From positions 124,001 through 188,000 of the forward strand of contig JADJEV010000003.1 in the NCBI GenBank assembly GCA_016708905.1: a DNA stretch of 64,000 bases, given 5' to 3'. The notes under the pieces were generated by a model. It searched no databases, was not told the origin of the DNA, and saw nothing but the letters and a program-made list of their open reading frames with translations. This DNA is from Candidatus Methylophosphatis roskildensis (lineage in GTDB: Bacteria; Pseudomonadota; Gammaproteobacteria; Burkholderiales; Rhodocyclaceae). Position numbers and translations under genes: made by a program. Every line of letters starts with the position of its first letter. Position 1 is the first letter of the stretch. Below, one piece after another: positions 34,364 to 42,787 of the stretch.

Positions 34364-34384
34364 TCAATTCAGTCAGTCGATTGA
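34364..34384. promoter_or_regulatory. Possible operator upstream of the tetR-type gene
   Basis: TCAAT (34364-34368) and ATTGA (34380-34384) form an inverted repeat with an 11-base centre, 24 bases before the regulator start. TetR proteins commonly bind such dyads to repress their own operon. The stem is short, so this is only a candidate. Confidence 0.3.
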
Positions 34385-34408
34385 TTTCATGCTAGGCTTG
34401 CTTCGATC

Positions 34409-35158
34409 ATGAGCAAGCCGCCTGCCGCCGCCGCGAACCCGACCACCTACCCGCCAGGGCCGGCGCGCACGCGCGGCGGCTACGACAAGGGTTCGGCGAC
34501 GCGGGAGCAGTTGATCACGGTGGCGACGCGCATCTTTGCGGCGAAGGGTTTCGCTGGTGCAACCACGCGCGAAATCTGCCAGACCGCCGGGGTGAATCTG
34601 GCGGCGATTCACTATTACTTCGGCGACAAGGATGGTCTGTACCGCGCCGCGCTGATGGAGCCGATCCACGCGATCACCGCGCAGTTCGGCGACTTCGGCG
34701 ACCCGGCGCAGCCCTTCGAGCAGGCGATCCGGCAGATTCTTGCGCCGCTGGTCGCGATGGCACTCAGGGACGACGACCACGAGCTGGAGGTCGCGCGTCT
34801 GCACTTGCGCGAGATGCTCGAGCCTTCGCCGATCTTCCGCGAAATCATCGCGCAGGAGATCGCACCGCTGCATCAGGCGCTGGCTGACCTGGTGGCGCGC
34901 CATTGCGGCCTCGATGCGCCGGATGCCGATGTCCATCAACTGGCCTTCGCGATGATCGCGATGGCCAACGATTACTGCAGCTCGCGCGAATTCCTGCGCC
35001 TACTCGCGCCCGAGGTTCTGGACCGCGCGGATGCCGGCGAACGCATCATCGATCGGCTGGTCGGATACAGCGGGGCATTGCTCGCGCACGAGCAGATGCG
35101 CCGTCAGCCCGCGCCAACGAAGAAGGTCTCCCGAATTGCAAAGCCACGCCCTCGCTAA
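34409..35158 (+). CDS. TetR-family regulator, probable pump repressor (CecR-like)
   Basis: A 249-residue DNA-binding regulator. The helix-turn-helix is GATTREICQTAGVNLAAIHY followed by YFGDKDGLYRAAL, at about residues 50-85. The long C-terminal ligand domain and the EPIHAITAQFGDFGDPAQPF region resemble the CecR/YbiH type (DUF1956 C-terminus). It overlaps the downstream membrane fusion gene by 23 bases, so repressor and efflux pump are one unit. The ligand is unknown. The N-terminal Pro/Ala-rich ~25 residues are extra relative to typical TetR proteins. Confidence 0.85.
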   Translation: MSKPPAAAANPTTYPPGPARTRGGYDKGSATREQLITVATRIFAAKGFAGATTREICQTAGVNLAAIHYYFGDKDGLYRAALMEPIHAITAQFGDFGDPAQPFEQAIRQILAPLVAMALRDDDHELEVARLHLREMLEPSPIFREIIAQEIAPLHQALADLVARHCGLDAPDADVHQLAFAMIAMANDYCSSREFLRLLAPEVLDRADAGERIIDRLVGYSGALLAHEQMRRQPAPTKKVSRIAKPRPR

Positions 35159-36275
35159 GCCGATTTCAGTCACGCTACTCGCCGTAGCGCTCGCCACGGC
35201 GGTGGTCTGGGCAGTGGTCAGGCATTCGGCCGAATCGGCCCCGGCCGGCGAGGCCGACCGCACAGCGGCCGCCAAGCCCGCCTTGACGGTCAGTCTGACC
35301 ACGCCGCAGCGCGCGGACTGGCCGCGGACGCTGGCCGCCAACGGCAATATTGCCGCCTGGCAGGAGGCGATCATCGGCGCCGAGCTCAGCAACTACCGGC
35401 TCACCGAAGTCAATGTGAACGTCGGCGATACGGTCAGCAAGGGTCAACTGCTCGCGCGGATTTCGAGCGATACGGTGGCGGCCGAACTGGCCCAGGGCAA
35501 AGCCGCCCTTGCCGAAACGCAGGCCACGCTGGCCGAAGCGCAGGCAAACGCCGAGCGCGCGCACCGCTTGCGGAGCTCTGGGATGATCAGCGCGCAGCAG
35601 GTCAACCAGTACCTGACCGCCGAGCAAACCGCGGCGGCACGCCTCAACGCCGCGCGGGCGAAGCTTCAGGCGGACGAGGTCCGCATGGCGCAGACCCGTG
35701 TCCTGGCACCCGATGCCGGCATCATTTCGGCGCGCAATGCCACCGTCGGCTCGCTGACGCAGGTCGGGCAGGAGCTGTTCCGGCTGATACGCGGCGGACG
35801 CCTCGAGTGGCGCGCCGAAGTCACCGAGGCCGAACTGTCGCGCCTCAAGCCCGGCACGACCGCCACGTTGACCACGCCCAATGGCACTCGGGTTTCGGGA
35901 CGCCTGCGCACGGTCGGCCCGACTGTCGATCCACAAACGCGCAACGGCCTGGTCTATGTCGACCTGCCGACCGAAGCGACCGGCCGGGATGTGCGCGCCG
36001 GCATGTTCGCCCGGGGCGAATTCGAACTCGGGCGGGCGCCGGCGCTGACCCTGCCGCAATCGGCGGTGCTGTTGCGCGAGGGTTTCGCCTATGTGTTCCG
36101 GCTCGACGGCGACAACCGTGTGGCGCAGACCAAGGTTTCGGTCGGAAGGCGCTCGGGCGATCGCATCGAGATCACCGGCGGACTCGAGGCGAATGCGCAG
36201 GTAGTGGTCAGGGGCGGCGGGTTCCTCGCCGATGGCGACGTGGTGCGGGTAGCGGCGCAGACCGACGGCGGTTGA
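35136..36275 (+). CDS. RND efflux membrane fusion protein
   Basis: A 379-residue periplasmic adaptor. A signal anchor is seen at VTLLAVALATAVVWAVV. The biotinyl-lipoyl halves are AAWQEAIIGAELSNYRLTEV with VGDTVSKGQLLARI, and ARNATVGSLTQVGQELFRLI. Between them is an alpha-helical hairpin rich in Ala/Gln. Beta-barrel and membrane-proximal domains follow. It bridges the RND pump with an outer-membrane channel; no channel gene is present here. The likely start is TTG 35136 after AAGAAGG, overlapping the regulator gene; an ATG far upstream (35031) would give an unlikely leader. Confidence 0.87.
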   Translation: MQSHALAKPISVTLLAVALATAVVWAVVRHSAESAPAGEADRTAAAKPALTVSLTTPQRADWPRTLAANGNIAAWQEAIIGAELSNYRLTEVNVNVGDTVSKGQLLARISSDTVAAELAQGKAALAETQATLAEAQANAERAHRLRSSGMISAQQVNQYLTAEQTAAARLNAARAKLQADEVRMAQTRVLAPDAGIISARNATVGSLTQVGQELFRLIRGGRLEWRAEVTEAELSRLKPGTTATLTTPNGTRVSGRLRTVGPTVDPQTRNGLVYVDLPTEATGRDVRAGMFARGEFELGRAPALTLPQSAVLLREGFAYVFRLDGDNRVAQTKVSVGRRSGDRIEITGGLEANAQVVVRGGGFLADGDVVRVAAQTDGG

Positions 36276-36283
36276 CACGGCAC

Positions 36284-39200
36284 ATGGTCCTGAACGTCTC
36301 CGCCTGGTCGATCCGCAATCCGATTCCTGCGATCCTGCTGTTCGTCATGCTCACCCTGCTGGGGACGATGTCCTTCAGGGCGATGAAGATCCAGCAGTTC
36401 CCCGACATTGACCTGCCCACCGTCACGGTCAGCGCGGCCCTGCCGGGTGCCGCGCCATCGCAGATGGAAACCGACGTCGCGCGCAAGCTCGAGAACTCGA
36501 TCGCCACCCTGCAAGGCGTCAAGCATATTTATACCAAGGTGCAGGACGGCCTGGTCACGGTGACCGTCGAGTTCCGCCTGGAGAAACCGACCCAGGAGGC
36601 GGTGGACGATGTGCGCGATGCGGTTTCGCGGGTGCGCTCCGATCTGCCAGGCGACCTGCGCGACCCGGTGATCTCGCGCATGAATCTGTCCGGCTCGCCG
36701 ATCCTCACCTACACGGTTGCCTCGACGCGCATGGACGACGAGGCGCTCTCCTGGTTCGTCGACAACGCTGTCTCGCGGCGCATGCTGAGCGTGAAGGGCG
36801 TCGGCGCGGTGGCACGCGTCGGCGGTGCCAGTCGCGAGGTGCGCGTCGAACTCGACCCGGCGCGCATGCTGGCGCTCAATGCCACCGCGGCCGACATTTC
36901 GCGCCAGTTGCGGCAGATCCAGCAGGATGCTTCGGGTGGCCGCGCCGATGTCGGCGGCATCGAGCAGTCGGTGCGCACCATCGCTACCGTGCGCTCGGCC
37001 GACGAGCTTGCGCGCATGGAGATCGCGCTCTCCGACGGGCGCCGCATGCGGCTCGATCGCGTGGCCAACGTCAGCGACACGGTGGCCGAGCAACGCTCGG
37101 CCGCGCTGCTCGACGGCAAACCGGTAGTCGGATTCGAAATCACGCGCAGCCGTGGCGCAGGTGAGGTGGACGTTGCGGACGGCGTGCGTGCCGAACTCGC
37201 CCTGCTGCGCAGCGAGCATCCGGACATCGAGATCACCGAAGCCTTCAATTTCGTCGATCCGGTGCTGGAAAACTACCATGGGTCGATGTGGCTGCTGATC
37301 GAGGGCGCGCTGCTGGCGGTGTTGGTGGTGTGGCTGTTCCTGCGTGACTGGCGCGCCACCATCGTTTCGGCGACCGCGCTGCCGCTTTCGATCATTCCGG
37401 CCTTCGGTGTGATGTACCTGATGGGTTTCACGATCAACGTGGTCACAACGCTATCGCTGTCGCTGGTGGTCGGCATCCTGGTCGACGATGCGATCGTCGA
37501 GATCGAGAACATCATGCGCCATCTGCGCATGGGCAAGACGCCCTATCAGGCGGCGATGGAAGCAGCCGACGAAATCGGCCTTGCGGTGATCGCGACCACG
37601 TTCACGCTGATTGCGGTGTTTCTGCCGACGGCGTTCATGAGCGGCGTGCCGGGCAAGTTCTTCGTGCAGTTCGGCTGGACCGCAGCGATCGCGGTGTTCT
37701 TTTCGCTGGTCGTGGCACGCATGCTGACGCCGATGATGGCAGCCTATCTGCTCAAACCGCCGCGCGGTCAGCACCACGAGCCGGGCTGGATCAGGCTCTA
37801 CCTCGGCTGGGCGGCGTGGTGCCTCAAGCATCGCATTCTTACCAGTCTGGCGGCGGCGGGATTCTTCTTCGGTTCCTTCGCGCTGGTGCCGCTGCTGGCC
37901 ACCGGTTTCATTCCGCCAGACGATCTTTCGCAGACCCAGGTCTACCTTTCCTTGCCGCCCGGCAGCACGTTCGAACAGACGCTGGCCATCGCCGAAAAGG
38001 CGCGCGAGATCGTCCAAAAGAATCCGCAGGTGAAAATGGTCTACACCGCGATCGGTGGCGGCGCGGCGGGATCGGACCCGTTCATGCCGCGTGGCGCGTC
38101 TGAAGTGCGCAAGGCCACGTTGACAATCAACATGACTCACCGCAGCGAGCGTGGCGGCATTACCAAGCAGGCCGTGGAGCGCGAGCTGCGCGAGGCGCTG
38201 GCATCACTGCCGGGTGTGCGCGTTACGGTCGGATTCGGCGGGTCGAGCGAGAAGTATGTGCTGGTTCTGGCGAGCGAAGACGGCGCCATGCTCGCCGAGC
38301 ATGCGCGCAAGGTGGAGCGCGAGCTGCGCACGATACCGGGCATCGGCAACGTGAATACCACGGCGAGCCTGGTACGGCCGGAACTCGTCGTGCGGCCCGA
38401 CTTCGCCAAGGCAGCCGATCTCGGCGTGACGTCGGCGGCGATCGCCGAGACGTTGCGCATCGCCACCGCGGGCGACTACGACCAGGCGCTTGCCAAACTC
38501 AATCTGGCGCAGCGGCAGGTGCCGATCATCGTCAAGCTGCCGCCCGAAGCGCGGCGGGATCTGTCATTGCTCGAACGCATGACGGTGCCCGGCAGGCACG
38601 GTCCGGTGATGATCGGCAACATCGCCTCGCTGGCCATCGACAGCGGTCCGGCCGAGATCGATCGCTACGACCGCCTGCGCAACATCAACTTCGAGATCGA
38701 GCTGAATCAGCAGCCGCTCGGCGAAGTCGAGAAGCGCGCGCTTGCCCTGCCGAGCCTCGCCAAGCTACCGCCGGGCGTGACCCAGACCACCATCGGCGAT
38801 GCCGAAGCGATGAACGAGCTGTTCGCGAGCTTCGGCCTGGCGATGGCTACCGGCGTGCTGTGCATCTACATCGTGCTGGTTCTGCTGTTCAAGGATTTCA
38901 TCCAGCCAACGACGATTCTCGCCGCGCTGGTGCTGTCGGTGCCGGGCGCATTGCTCGCGCTCTTCGTCACCAACACCGCGCTGTCGATGCCCTCGATGAT
39001 CGGCCTGATCATGCTGATGGGCATCGCAACCAAGAATTCGATCCTGCTGATCGACTACGTGATCCTGGCGCGGCGCGACCACGGTCTCGACCGCTGGGAG
39101 GCGCTGCTCGACGCCTGCCGCAAGCGCGCGCGTCCGATCGTGATGACCACGGTTGCGATGGGCGCGGGCATGCTGCCGATCGCGATCGGCCTGGGCACCG

Positions 39201-39397
39201 ATCCGAGTTTTCGTGCGCCGATGGCGATCGTGGTGATCGGCGGCCTGATCACCTCGACCTTCCTGAGCCTGCTGGTGATTCCGGTGGTGTTCTCGTACGT
39301 GGACGACGCGATCAACCTGGTCCGCAAACTCGGGCGCCAGCGCCACCTGCCGAGGATACCCGAGGCGGGTGATCCCCTACCGCGTAGCGGGGACTAG
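36284..39397 (+). CDS. RND-family efflux permease (HAE1 type)
   Basis: A 1037-residue inner-membrane proton-driven pump with 12 predicted helices and two large periplasmic loops, the normal size for AcrB/MdtB-type proteins. It begins NVSAWSIRNPIPAILLFVML and has QQFPDIDLPTVTVSAALPGA. The proton-relay pair lies in helix 4 (GILVDDAIVEIENIM). The C-terminal half includes IGLIMLMGIATKNSILLIDY. The drug or metabolite exported is not evident. Its 3' end overlaps the convergent fliR gene by 21 bases. ATG 36284 lies eight bases after the adaptor stop. Confidence 0.92.
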   Translation: MVLNVSAWSIRNPIPAILLFVMLTLLGTMSFRAMKIQQFPDIDLPTVTVSAALPGAAPSQMETDVARKLENSIATLQGVKHIYTKVQDGLVTVTVEFRLEKPTQEAVDDVRDAVSRVRSDLPGDLRDPVISRMNLSGSPILTYTVASTRMDDEALSWFVDNAVSRRMLSVKGVGAVARVGGASREVRVELDPARMLALNATAADISRQLRQIQQDASGGRADVGGIEQSVRTIATVRSADELARMEIALSDGRRMRLDRVANVSDTVAEQRSAALLDGKPVVGFEITRSRGAGEVDVADGVRAELALLRSEHPDIEITEAFNFVDPVLENYHGSMWLLIEGALLAVLVVWLFLRDWRATIVSATALPLSIIPAFGVMYLMGFTINVVTTLSLSLVVGILVDDAIVEIENIMRHLRMGKTPYQAAMEAADEIGLAVIATTFTLIAVFLPTAFMSGVPGKFFVQFGWTAAIAVFFSLVVARMLTPMMAAYLLKPPRGQHHEPGWIRLYLGWAAWCLKHRILTSLAAAGFFFGSFALVPLLATGFIPPDDLSQTQVYLSLPPGSTFEQTLAIAEKAREIVQKNPQVKMVYTAIGGGAAGSDPFMPRGASEVRKATLTINMTHRSERGGITKQAVERELREALASLPGVRVTVGFGGSSEKYVLVLASEDGAMLAEHARKVERELRTIPGIGNVNTTASLVRPELVVRPDFAKAADLGVTSAAIAETLRIATAGDYDQALAKLNLAQRQVPIIVKLPPEARRDLSLLERMTVPGRHGPVMIGNIASLAIDSGPAEIDRYDRLRNINFEIELNQQPLGEVEKRALALPSLAKLPPGVTQTTIGDAEAMNELFASFGLAMATGVLCIYIVLVLLFKDFIQPTTILAALVLSVPGALLALFVTNTALSMPSMIGLIMLMGIATKNSILLIDYVILARRDHGLDRWEALLDACRKRARPIVMTTVAMGAGMLPIAIGLGTDPSFRAPMAIVVIGGLITSTFLSLLVIPVVFSYVDDAINLVRKLGRQRHLPRIPEAGDPLPRSGD

Positions 39398-40171
39398 GCC
39401 GCGCAGGACGAGGTCGACGGTTTCCATGCCATGCATGAACAGCCGCTGGAAGTTGGGCGACAGGTATTCGAGCGAGAGTGCGAGCATCGTGAATCCGACC
39501 GTCAGGGTGATCGGAAAGCCGACCGCAAAGATGTTGAGCGCCGGCGCGGCACGCGTGAGCACGCCGAGCGCGATGCTGGTGACCAGCAGGGTAGCGATCA
39601 GGGGTAGTGCGAGCAACACGCCGGCCGCGAACACGTAGCCGCCGGCGCGTGCCAGTTCGCCCCAGCCGCCGGCGGCCAGTGGTGTCGCAGTGACTGGCAG
39701 GAAACTGAAACTCTGTGCGAGCGCGGCAATAAGCATCAGGTGGCCGTTCAACGCCAGGAAGGTCAGCGTCGCCAGCAACCCGAGGAATTCCTGCAGCACG
39801 GCCGATTGGCCGCCGTTCTGCGGGTCGAACGCCGTGGCGAATGACAAGCTCATCTGAAAGCCGATGACTTCGCCGGCGGTGTCGATCGCGGCGAACACCA
39901 GTCGCATGGCAAAGCCCATCGCCACGCCGATCAGCATTTGCTGGGCCAGTACCAGCAGGCCGACCAGGCTGCCCGGGTCGATGCCGTACACCGGCGGCAG
40001 CGCCGGCACGAGCGCAACGGTGATCACCACACCCAGGCCGATGCGCACGCGTGCAGGGACCGACCTGTTGTTGAGCACGGGTGCGGCGGCGATTAGCCCC
40101 AGCACGCGCGTCAGCGGAAACAGATAGGCGATCAGCCAGGCATTGAGTTCGGCGGTGGTGAACGAGAGCAT
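39377..40171 (-). CDS. fliR: Flagellar export gate protein FliR
   Basis: A 264-residue membrane protein of the export gate. It has several hydrophobic helices (FPLTRVLGLIAAAPVLNNRS, IGLGVVITVALVPALPPVYG, TLLVTSIALGVLTRAAPALN) and the conserved C-terminal AVGFPITLTVGFTMLALSLE. Order fliO-P-Q-R is normal but on the minus strand, away from fliN. The 3' end overlaps the RND pump gene. Confidence 0.95.
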   Translation of the reverse strand: MLSFTTAELNAWLIAYLFPLTRVLGLIAAAPVLNNRSVPARVRIGLGVVITVALVPALPPVYGIDPGSLVGLLVLAQQMLIGVAMGFAMRLVFAAIDTAGEVIGFQMSLSFATAFDPQNGGQSAVLQEFLGLLATLTFLALNGHLMLIAALAQSFSFLPVTATPLAAGGWGELARAGGYVFAAGVLLALPLIATLLVTSIALGVLTRAAPALNIFAVGFPITLTVGFTMLALSLEYLSPNFQRLFMHGMETVDLVLRGLVPATR

Positions 40172-40179
40172 CGGTCAGA

Positions 40180-40250
40180 GAGGGGTGAGGGGGAAGGGGT
40201 GAAGGGTGAGGGGTGGCTCCTTACCCGTTACGCCTTACCCCTCACCACCA
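40180..40250. repeat. G-rich mini-repeats in inverted arrangement between fliQ and fliR
   Basis: Several GGGGTGAGG / GGGTGAAGG units run on one strand, followed by CTTACCCCTCAC-type units in the other orientation. GTGAGGGGT near 40207 and ACCCCTCAC near 40237 are perfect inverted copies and could form a hairpin within the fliQ-fliR transcript. The units resemble those at the flgE stop. Confidence 0.5.
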
Positions 40251-40257
40251 AAAGACA

Positions 40258-40527
40258 CTAGCCGATCAGCGAAGGGATCGCTTCGTAGAGCCGGGTGATG
40301 TAGTCGGTCAGCTTGGTCAGCATCCATGGCCCGGCGAGCACCAGGGTGGTGAAGATGACGACCAGCTTCGGCACGAACGACAAAGTCATTTCATTGATCT
40401 GGGTGGCCGCCTGGAAGATGCTGACGACCAGGCCAGTGATCAGCGCGGCCGCGAACAGCGGTGCCGAGACCATCAGCGTCATTTCCAGTGCGCCGCGGCC
40501 GATTTCGATGACGGTGGTGGGGGTCAT
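40258..40527 (-). CDS. fliQ: Flagellar export gate protein FliQ
   Basis: An 89-residue protein with two hydrophobic helices (LEMTLMVSAPLFAAALITGL and VFTTLVLAGPWMLTKLTDYI). The typical FliQ middle is ISIFQAATQINEMTLSFVPK (here VSIFQAAT). Size and position between fliP and fliR fit. Confidence 0.95.
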   Translation of the reverse strand: MTPTTVIEIGRGALEMTLMVSAPLFAAALITGLVVSIFQAATQINEMTLSFVPKLVVIFTTLVLAGPWMLTKLTDYITRLYEAIPSLIG

Positions 40528-40536
40528 TGATGTGTC

Positions 40537-41286
40537 CTATCCGAAACTGCGAATCAGCGTGCCGATGACCAGGGTCCAGCCATCGACCAGCACGAAAAGC
40601 ATGATCTTGAAGGGCAGGGCCACCATGACCGGCGACATCATCATCATGCCCATCGACATCAGCACCGATGCGACCACCATATCGATGATGAGGAACGGAA
40701 TGAACACGATGAAGCCGATCTGGAAGGCGGTCTTCAGCTCCGAGGTGACAAACGCCGGGATCACCAGACGCATCGACAACTGCTCCGGCTTGTCCACTTT
40801 CGGCGCGTTGCTGATTTTGGCGAACAGGGCAAGATCGTTCTCGCGCGCCTGCTTGAGCATGAAGGTCTTCAGCGGCACGATGCCGCGCTCGAGCGCGGCA
40901 TCAAAGTCGATGCGGTTCTCCGACAGCGGGAGGTAGGCCTCGGCGTAGATCTTCTCGCCGACCGGCGCCATCACGAAGAAGGTGAGGAACAGGGCCAGTC
41001 CGACCAGCACCTGGTTCGGCGGACTGGTCTGCGTGCCGAGCGCATGGCGCAGCAGCGAAAGCACGATGATGATGCGGGTGAAGCTGGTCATCATCAGCAG
41101 AGCCGCCGGGATGAACGTCAGCGAGGTCATCAGCAGCAGGGTCTGAATCGACAGCGAATAGGTGGTGCCGCCGCCCGCAGCGGGCGTGCTGGTGACCGCC
41201 GGCAGCGCCTGCGCGAGCACGTCGAGCGGCAGCAGGGTGAGCAGCGCAATCACCCGAGTCAAGAAACGATCAGGCTGGCGGTGCAT
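40537..41286 (-). CDS. fliP: Flagellar export gate protein FliP
   Basis: A 249-residue protein with a cleavable signal (RVIALLTLLPLDVLAQALPA) and four membrane helices. The FliP signatures are present: TSFTRIIIVLSLLRHALGTQ with SPPNQVLVGLALFLTFFVMA, and PAFVTSELKTAFQIGFIVFI. It forms the core gate with FliQ and FliR. It overlaps the 3' end of fliO by 17 bases. Confidence 0.96.
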   Translation of the reverse strand: MHRQPDRFLTRVIALLTLLPLDVLAQALPAVTSTPAAGGGTTYSLSIQTLLLMTSLTFIPAALLMMTSFTRIIIVLSLLRHALGTQTSPPNQVLVGLALFLTFFVMAPVGEKIYAEAYLPLSENRIDFDAALERGIVPLKTFMLKQARENDLALFAKISNAPKVDKPEQLSMRLVIPAFVTSELKTAFQIGFIVFIPFLIIDMVVASVLMSMGMMMMSPVMVALPFKIMLFVLVDGWTLVIGTLIRSFG

Positions 41287-41689
41287 TGCGCTTCTCCATC
41301 ATCTGCCTGAGGCGGGTGGCGAACTGTTGCGCTGGGGCCGTGTTGCCTTGTGGCAGCTGCGGCAGTGCGGCTTTCGGCATCGTGTGCAGGGTGGTGATCT
41401 GTCCGGGCGCGACGCCGAGCACCAGCGCCGTATCGCCGATTTCGACGATCACCACGCGCTCGCGGGTGCCGACAGCCTGTCCGGCAACGATGCGAAGTGC
41501 CTGGGCAGCGCTGCCGCGCGGGGCCGTCAGGCGCTTGAGCAGCCAAAGGCTGCCGAAGATCAGGGCGACGATGAAGCCGAGGCCGAGCAGCATCTGCAAC
41601 AGGCCGCTGCCGACTTCCGGCGCGGCCTGTGCCCAGGCGGCATGCGGCACAGCGAGCAGGGGAGAGACGATTGCGAGCGCTCTTTTCAT
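41270..41689 (-). CDS. fliO: Flagellar export protein FliO
   Basis: A 139-residue protein with a signal-like N-terminus (RALAIVSPLLAVPHAAWAQA) and one membrane helix (LLQMLLGLGFIVALIFGSLW). A cytoplasmic FliO domain follows: LRIVAGQAVGTRERVVIVEI and GDTALVLGVAPGQITTLHTM. It stabilises FliP during gate assembly. ATG 41689 was chosen to start with the signal sequence. Confidence 0.9.
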   Translation of the reverse strand: MKRALAIVSPLLAVPHAAWAQAAPEVGSGLLQMLLGLGFIVALIFGSLWLLKRLTAPRGSAAQALRIVAGQAVGTRERVVIVEIGDTALVLGVAPGQITTLHTMPKAALPQLPQGNTAPAQQFATRLRQMMEKRNAPPA

Positions 41690-41817
41690 GGCTCGCACTG
41701 TAGGGCCGGCGAGCCCGGATCGAGGCTCCGATAAGACCGGCAAAAATTGCCTAATTCGGGTTCACGACTGCTCGCCGACGAATCCGCTACGAGGGGGAGG
41801 TTTGGCAGAGCGCAGGC

Positions 41818-41853
41818 AAAAAAATGCCGGCGGGGGGAGAGATCCCGCCGGCA
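41818..41853 (-). terminator. Rho-independent terminator (minus strand)
   Basis: On the minus strand TGCCGGCGGG (41853-41844) pairs with CCCGCCGGCA (about 41834-41825), followed directly by seven T's (41824-41818). It lies 107 bases after the small acidic protein gene and 129 bases before fliO, so it should separate fliO-PQR from the upstream minus-strand genes. Confidence 0.8.
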
Positions 41854-41959
41854 AACTCACACTCGCTCTGAAGAAGGGGGCTGCAATTCACATCGCAGCG
41901 GGCAAAACTGGGGGTCCGGGAATGCTTATCCGAAAAACCCGCAACGGGTTTCGGGCGCG

Positions 41960-42181
41960 CTAGCTGTCGAGTTCGTCATCAACGGCGTCTTCGAGGCTGT
42001 CTTCGGCGACGACGGCGTCTTCGGCTTCGTCGTCGTTGGCCGCCTGGTTCAGCATCGCATTGCGGCAGGCAACAACCTGCTCCAGCAACGAGGGAAACGG
42101 CGGAAGACTCTCGCCGGGTGCCAGCGTGCGCGTCGAATGGTGAAAGCAGGATGAAGCGCGAACCGTTTCGTTGAGCTGCAT
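41960..42181 (-). CDS. Small acidic protein of unknown function
   Basis: A 73-residue protein starting MQLNETVRASSCFHHSTRTL and ending in a very acidic tail (NDDEAEDAVVAEDSLEDAVD). GAGGGAGA stands at good spacing before ATG 42181, and a strong terminator follows the stop. These two signals, rather than similarity, support it as a real gene. It has no signal peptide or membrane helix. It is located between fliE and fliO on the same strand. I do not recognise the family. Confidence 0.6.
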   Translation of the reverse strand: MQLNETVRASSCFHHSTRTLAPGESLPPFPSLLEQVVACRNAMLNQAANDDEAEDAVVAEDSLEDAVDDELDS

Positions 42182-42234
42182 GGCGAATCTCCCTCGGTCG
42201 TTGTACGGCCCCAATGTAAGAGAGCCGGACCAGT

Positions 42235-42316
42235 GCTGCCGTGAAGTATTTGGTACCCCGGGTGTCGATTCCCGGGCTGCCGTGAAGTAGTTCGTGCCCT
42301 TGTCGTGAATTGGTTC
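42235..42316. repeat. Short direct repeats downstream of fliE
   Basis: GCTGCCGTGAAGTA occurs at 42235-42248 and again at 42276-42289, with a shorter related TCGTGAATTGGTTCC near 42303. Two CCCGGG palindromes lie between the first two copies and could form a hairpin. Possible roles are an end structure for the fliE transcript or a protein-binding array. Confidence 0.4.
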
Positions 42317-42344
42317 CGCTTTTCTCACGAGGCGCCAGATGTCG

Positions 42345-42665
42345 TCAGACCTGCATGTTCATGATGTCCTGATAGGCGGTGACCAGCTTGTTGCGTACCT
42401 GAACCATCTGCTGGAACGACAGATTGGCCTTCTGCAGGTTGATCATCACGTCCTGCAGATTGACGTTGGGGTCACCTGCAGAGAAGGACTGCGCCATTTC
42501 GTGGGCGCCGTCCTGTGCGCTGCTGACCCCCTTGAGGGCGGCGCCGAGCGCCTGCGCGAAATCGACGCCGCCGGCCGCCGATGCCGTGTCCGCCGGCTTG
42601 CCGGATGCAACATCGGCTACGGCGCGTAGCTGCGACAGCATCTGCTCGATTCCCTTGGTTTCCAT
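42345..42665 (-). CDS. fliE: Hook-basal body protein FliE
   Basis: A 106-residue protein that joins the MS ring to the rod. The family C-terminus is complete: VNLQDVMINLQKANLSFQQM then VQVRNKLVTAYQDIMNMQV. The N-terminal part has the amphipathic opening GIEQMLSQLRAVADVASGKP. ATG 42665 was chosen; an ATG 14 codons upstream (42707) overlaps the candidate sigma-54 promoter. Here it is a separate minus-strand unit, while fliF starts on the other strand 3 kb away. Confidence 0.94.
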   Translation of the reverse strand: METKGIEQMLSQLRAVADVASGKPADTASAAGGVDFAQALGAALKGVSSAQDGAHEMAQSFSAGDPNVNLQDVMINLQKANLSFQQMVQVRNKLVTAYQDIMNMQV

Positions 42666-42690
42666 TTGAATTCCTGTCAGTCCGTCGGAT

Positions 42691-42706
42691 GGCGACGCAA
42701 GTGCCA
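42691..42706 (-). promoter_or_regulatory. Candidate sigma-54 promoter for fliE
   Basis: On the minus strand TGGCACTTGCGTCGCC keeps an exact TGGCAC -24 element and a GC dinucleotide at -12 spacing, though the -12 box is TCGC rather than TTGC. It lies 25 bases before the fliE start. A sigma-54 promoter before fliE is standard in polar-flagellate gammaproteobacteria. Confidence 0.55.
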
Positions 42707-42787
42707 TGCCCGATACCAGTACAGCGCCCCGGAGTTATCGAAACATGAAAGCGCGTCTTCAACCCAATGGCGTCGTTGCAAACCCTC

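Noticed and set aside
41854..41959. Possible riboswitch in the non-coding stretch beside the small acidic protein gene
   Set aside because: No c-di-GMP, cobalamin or other aptamer consensus could be recognised, and it lies downstream rather than upstream of the minus-strand gene.
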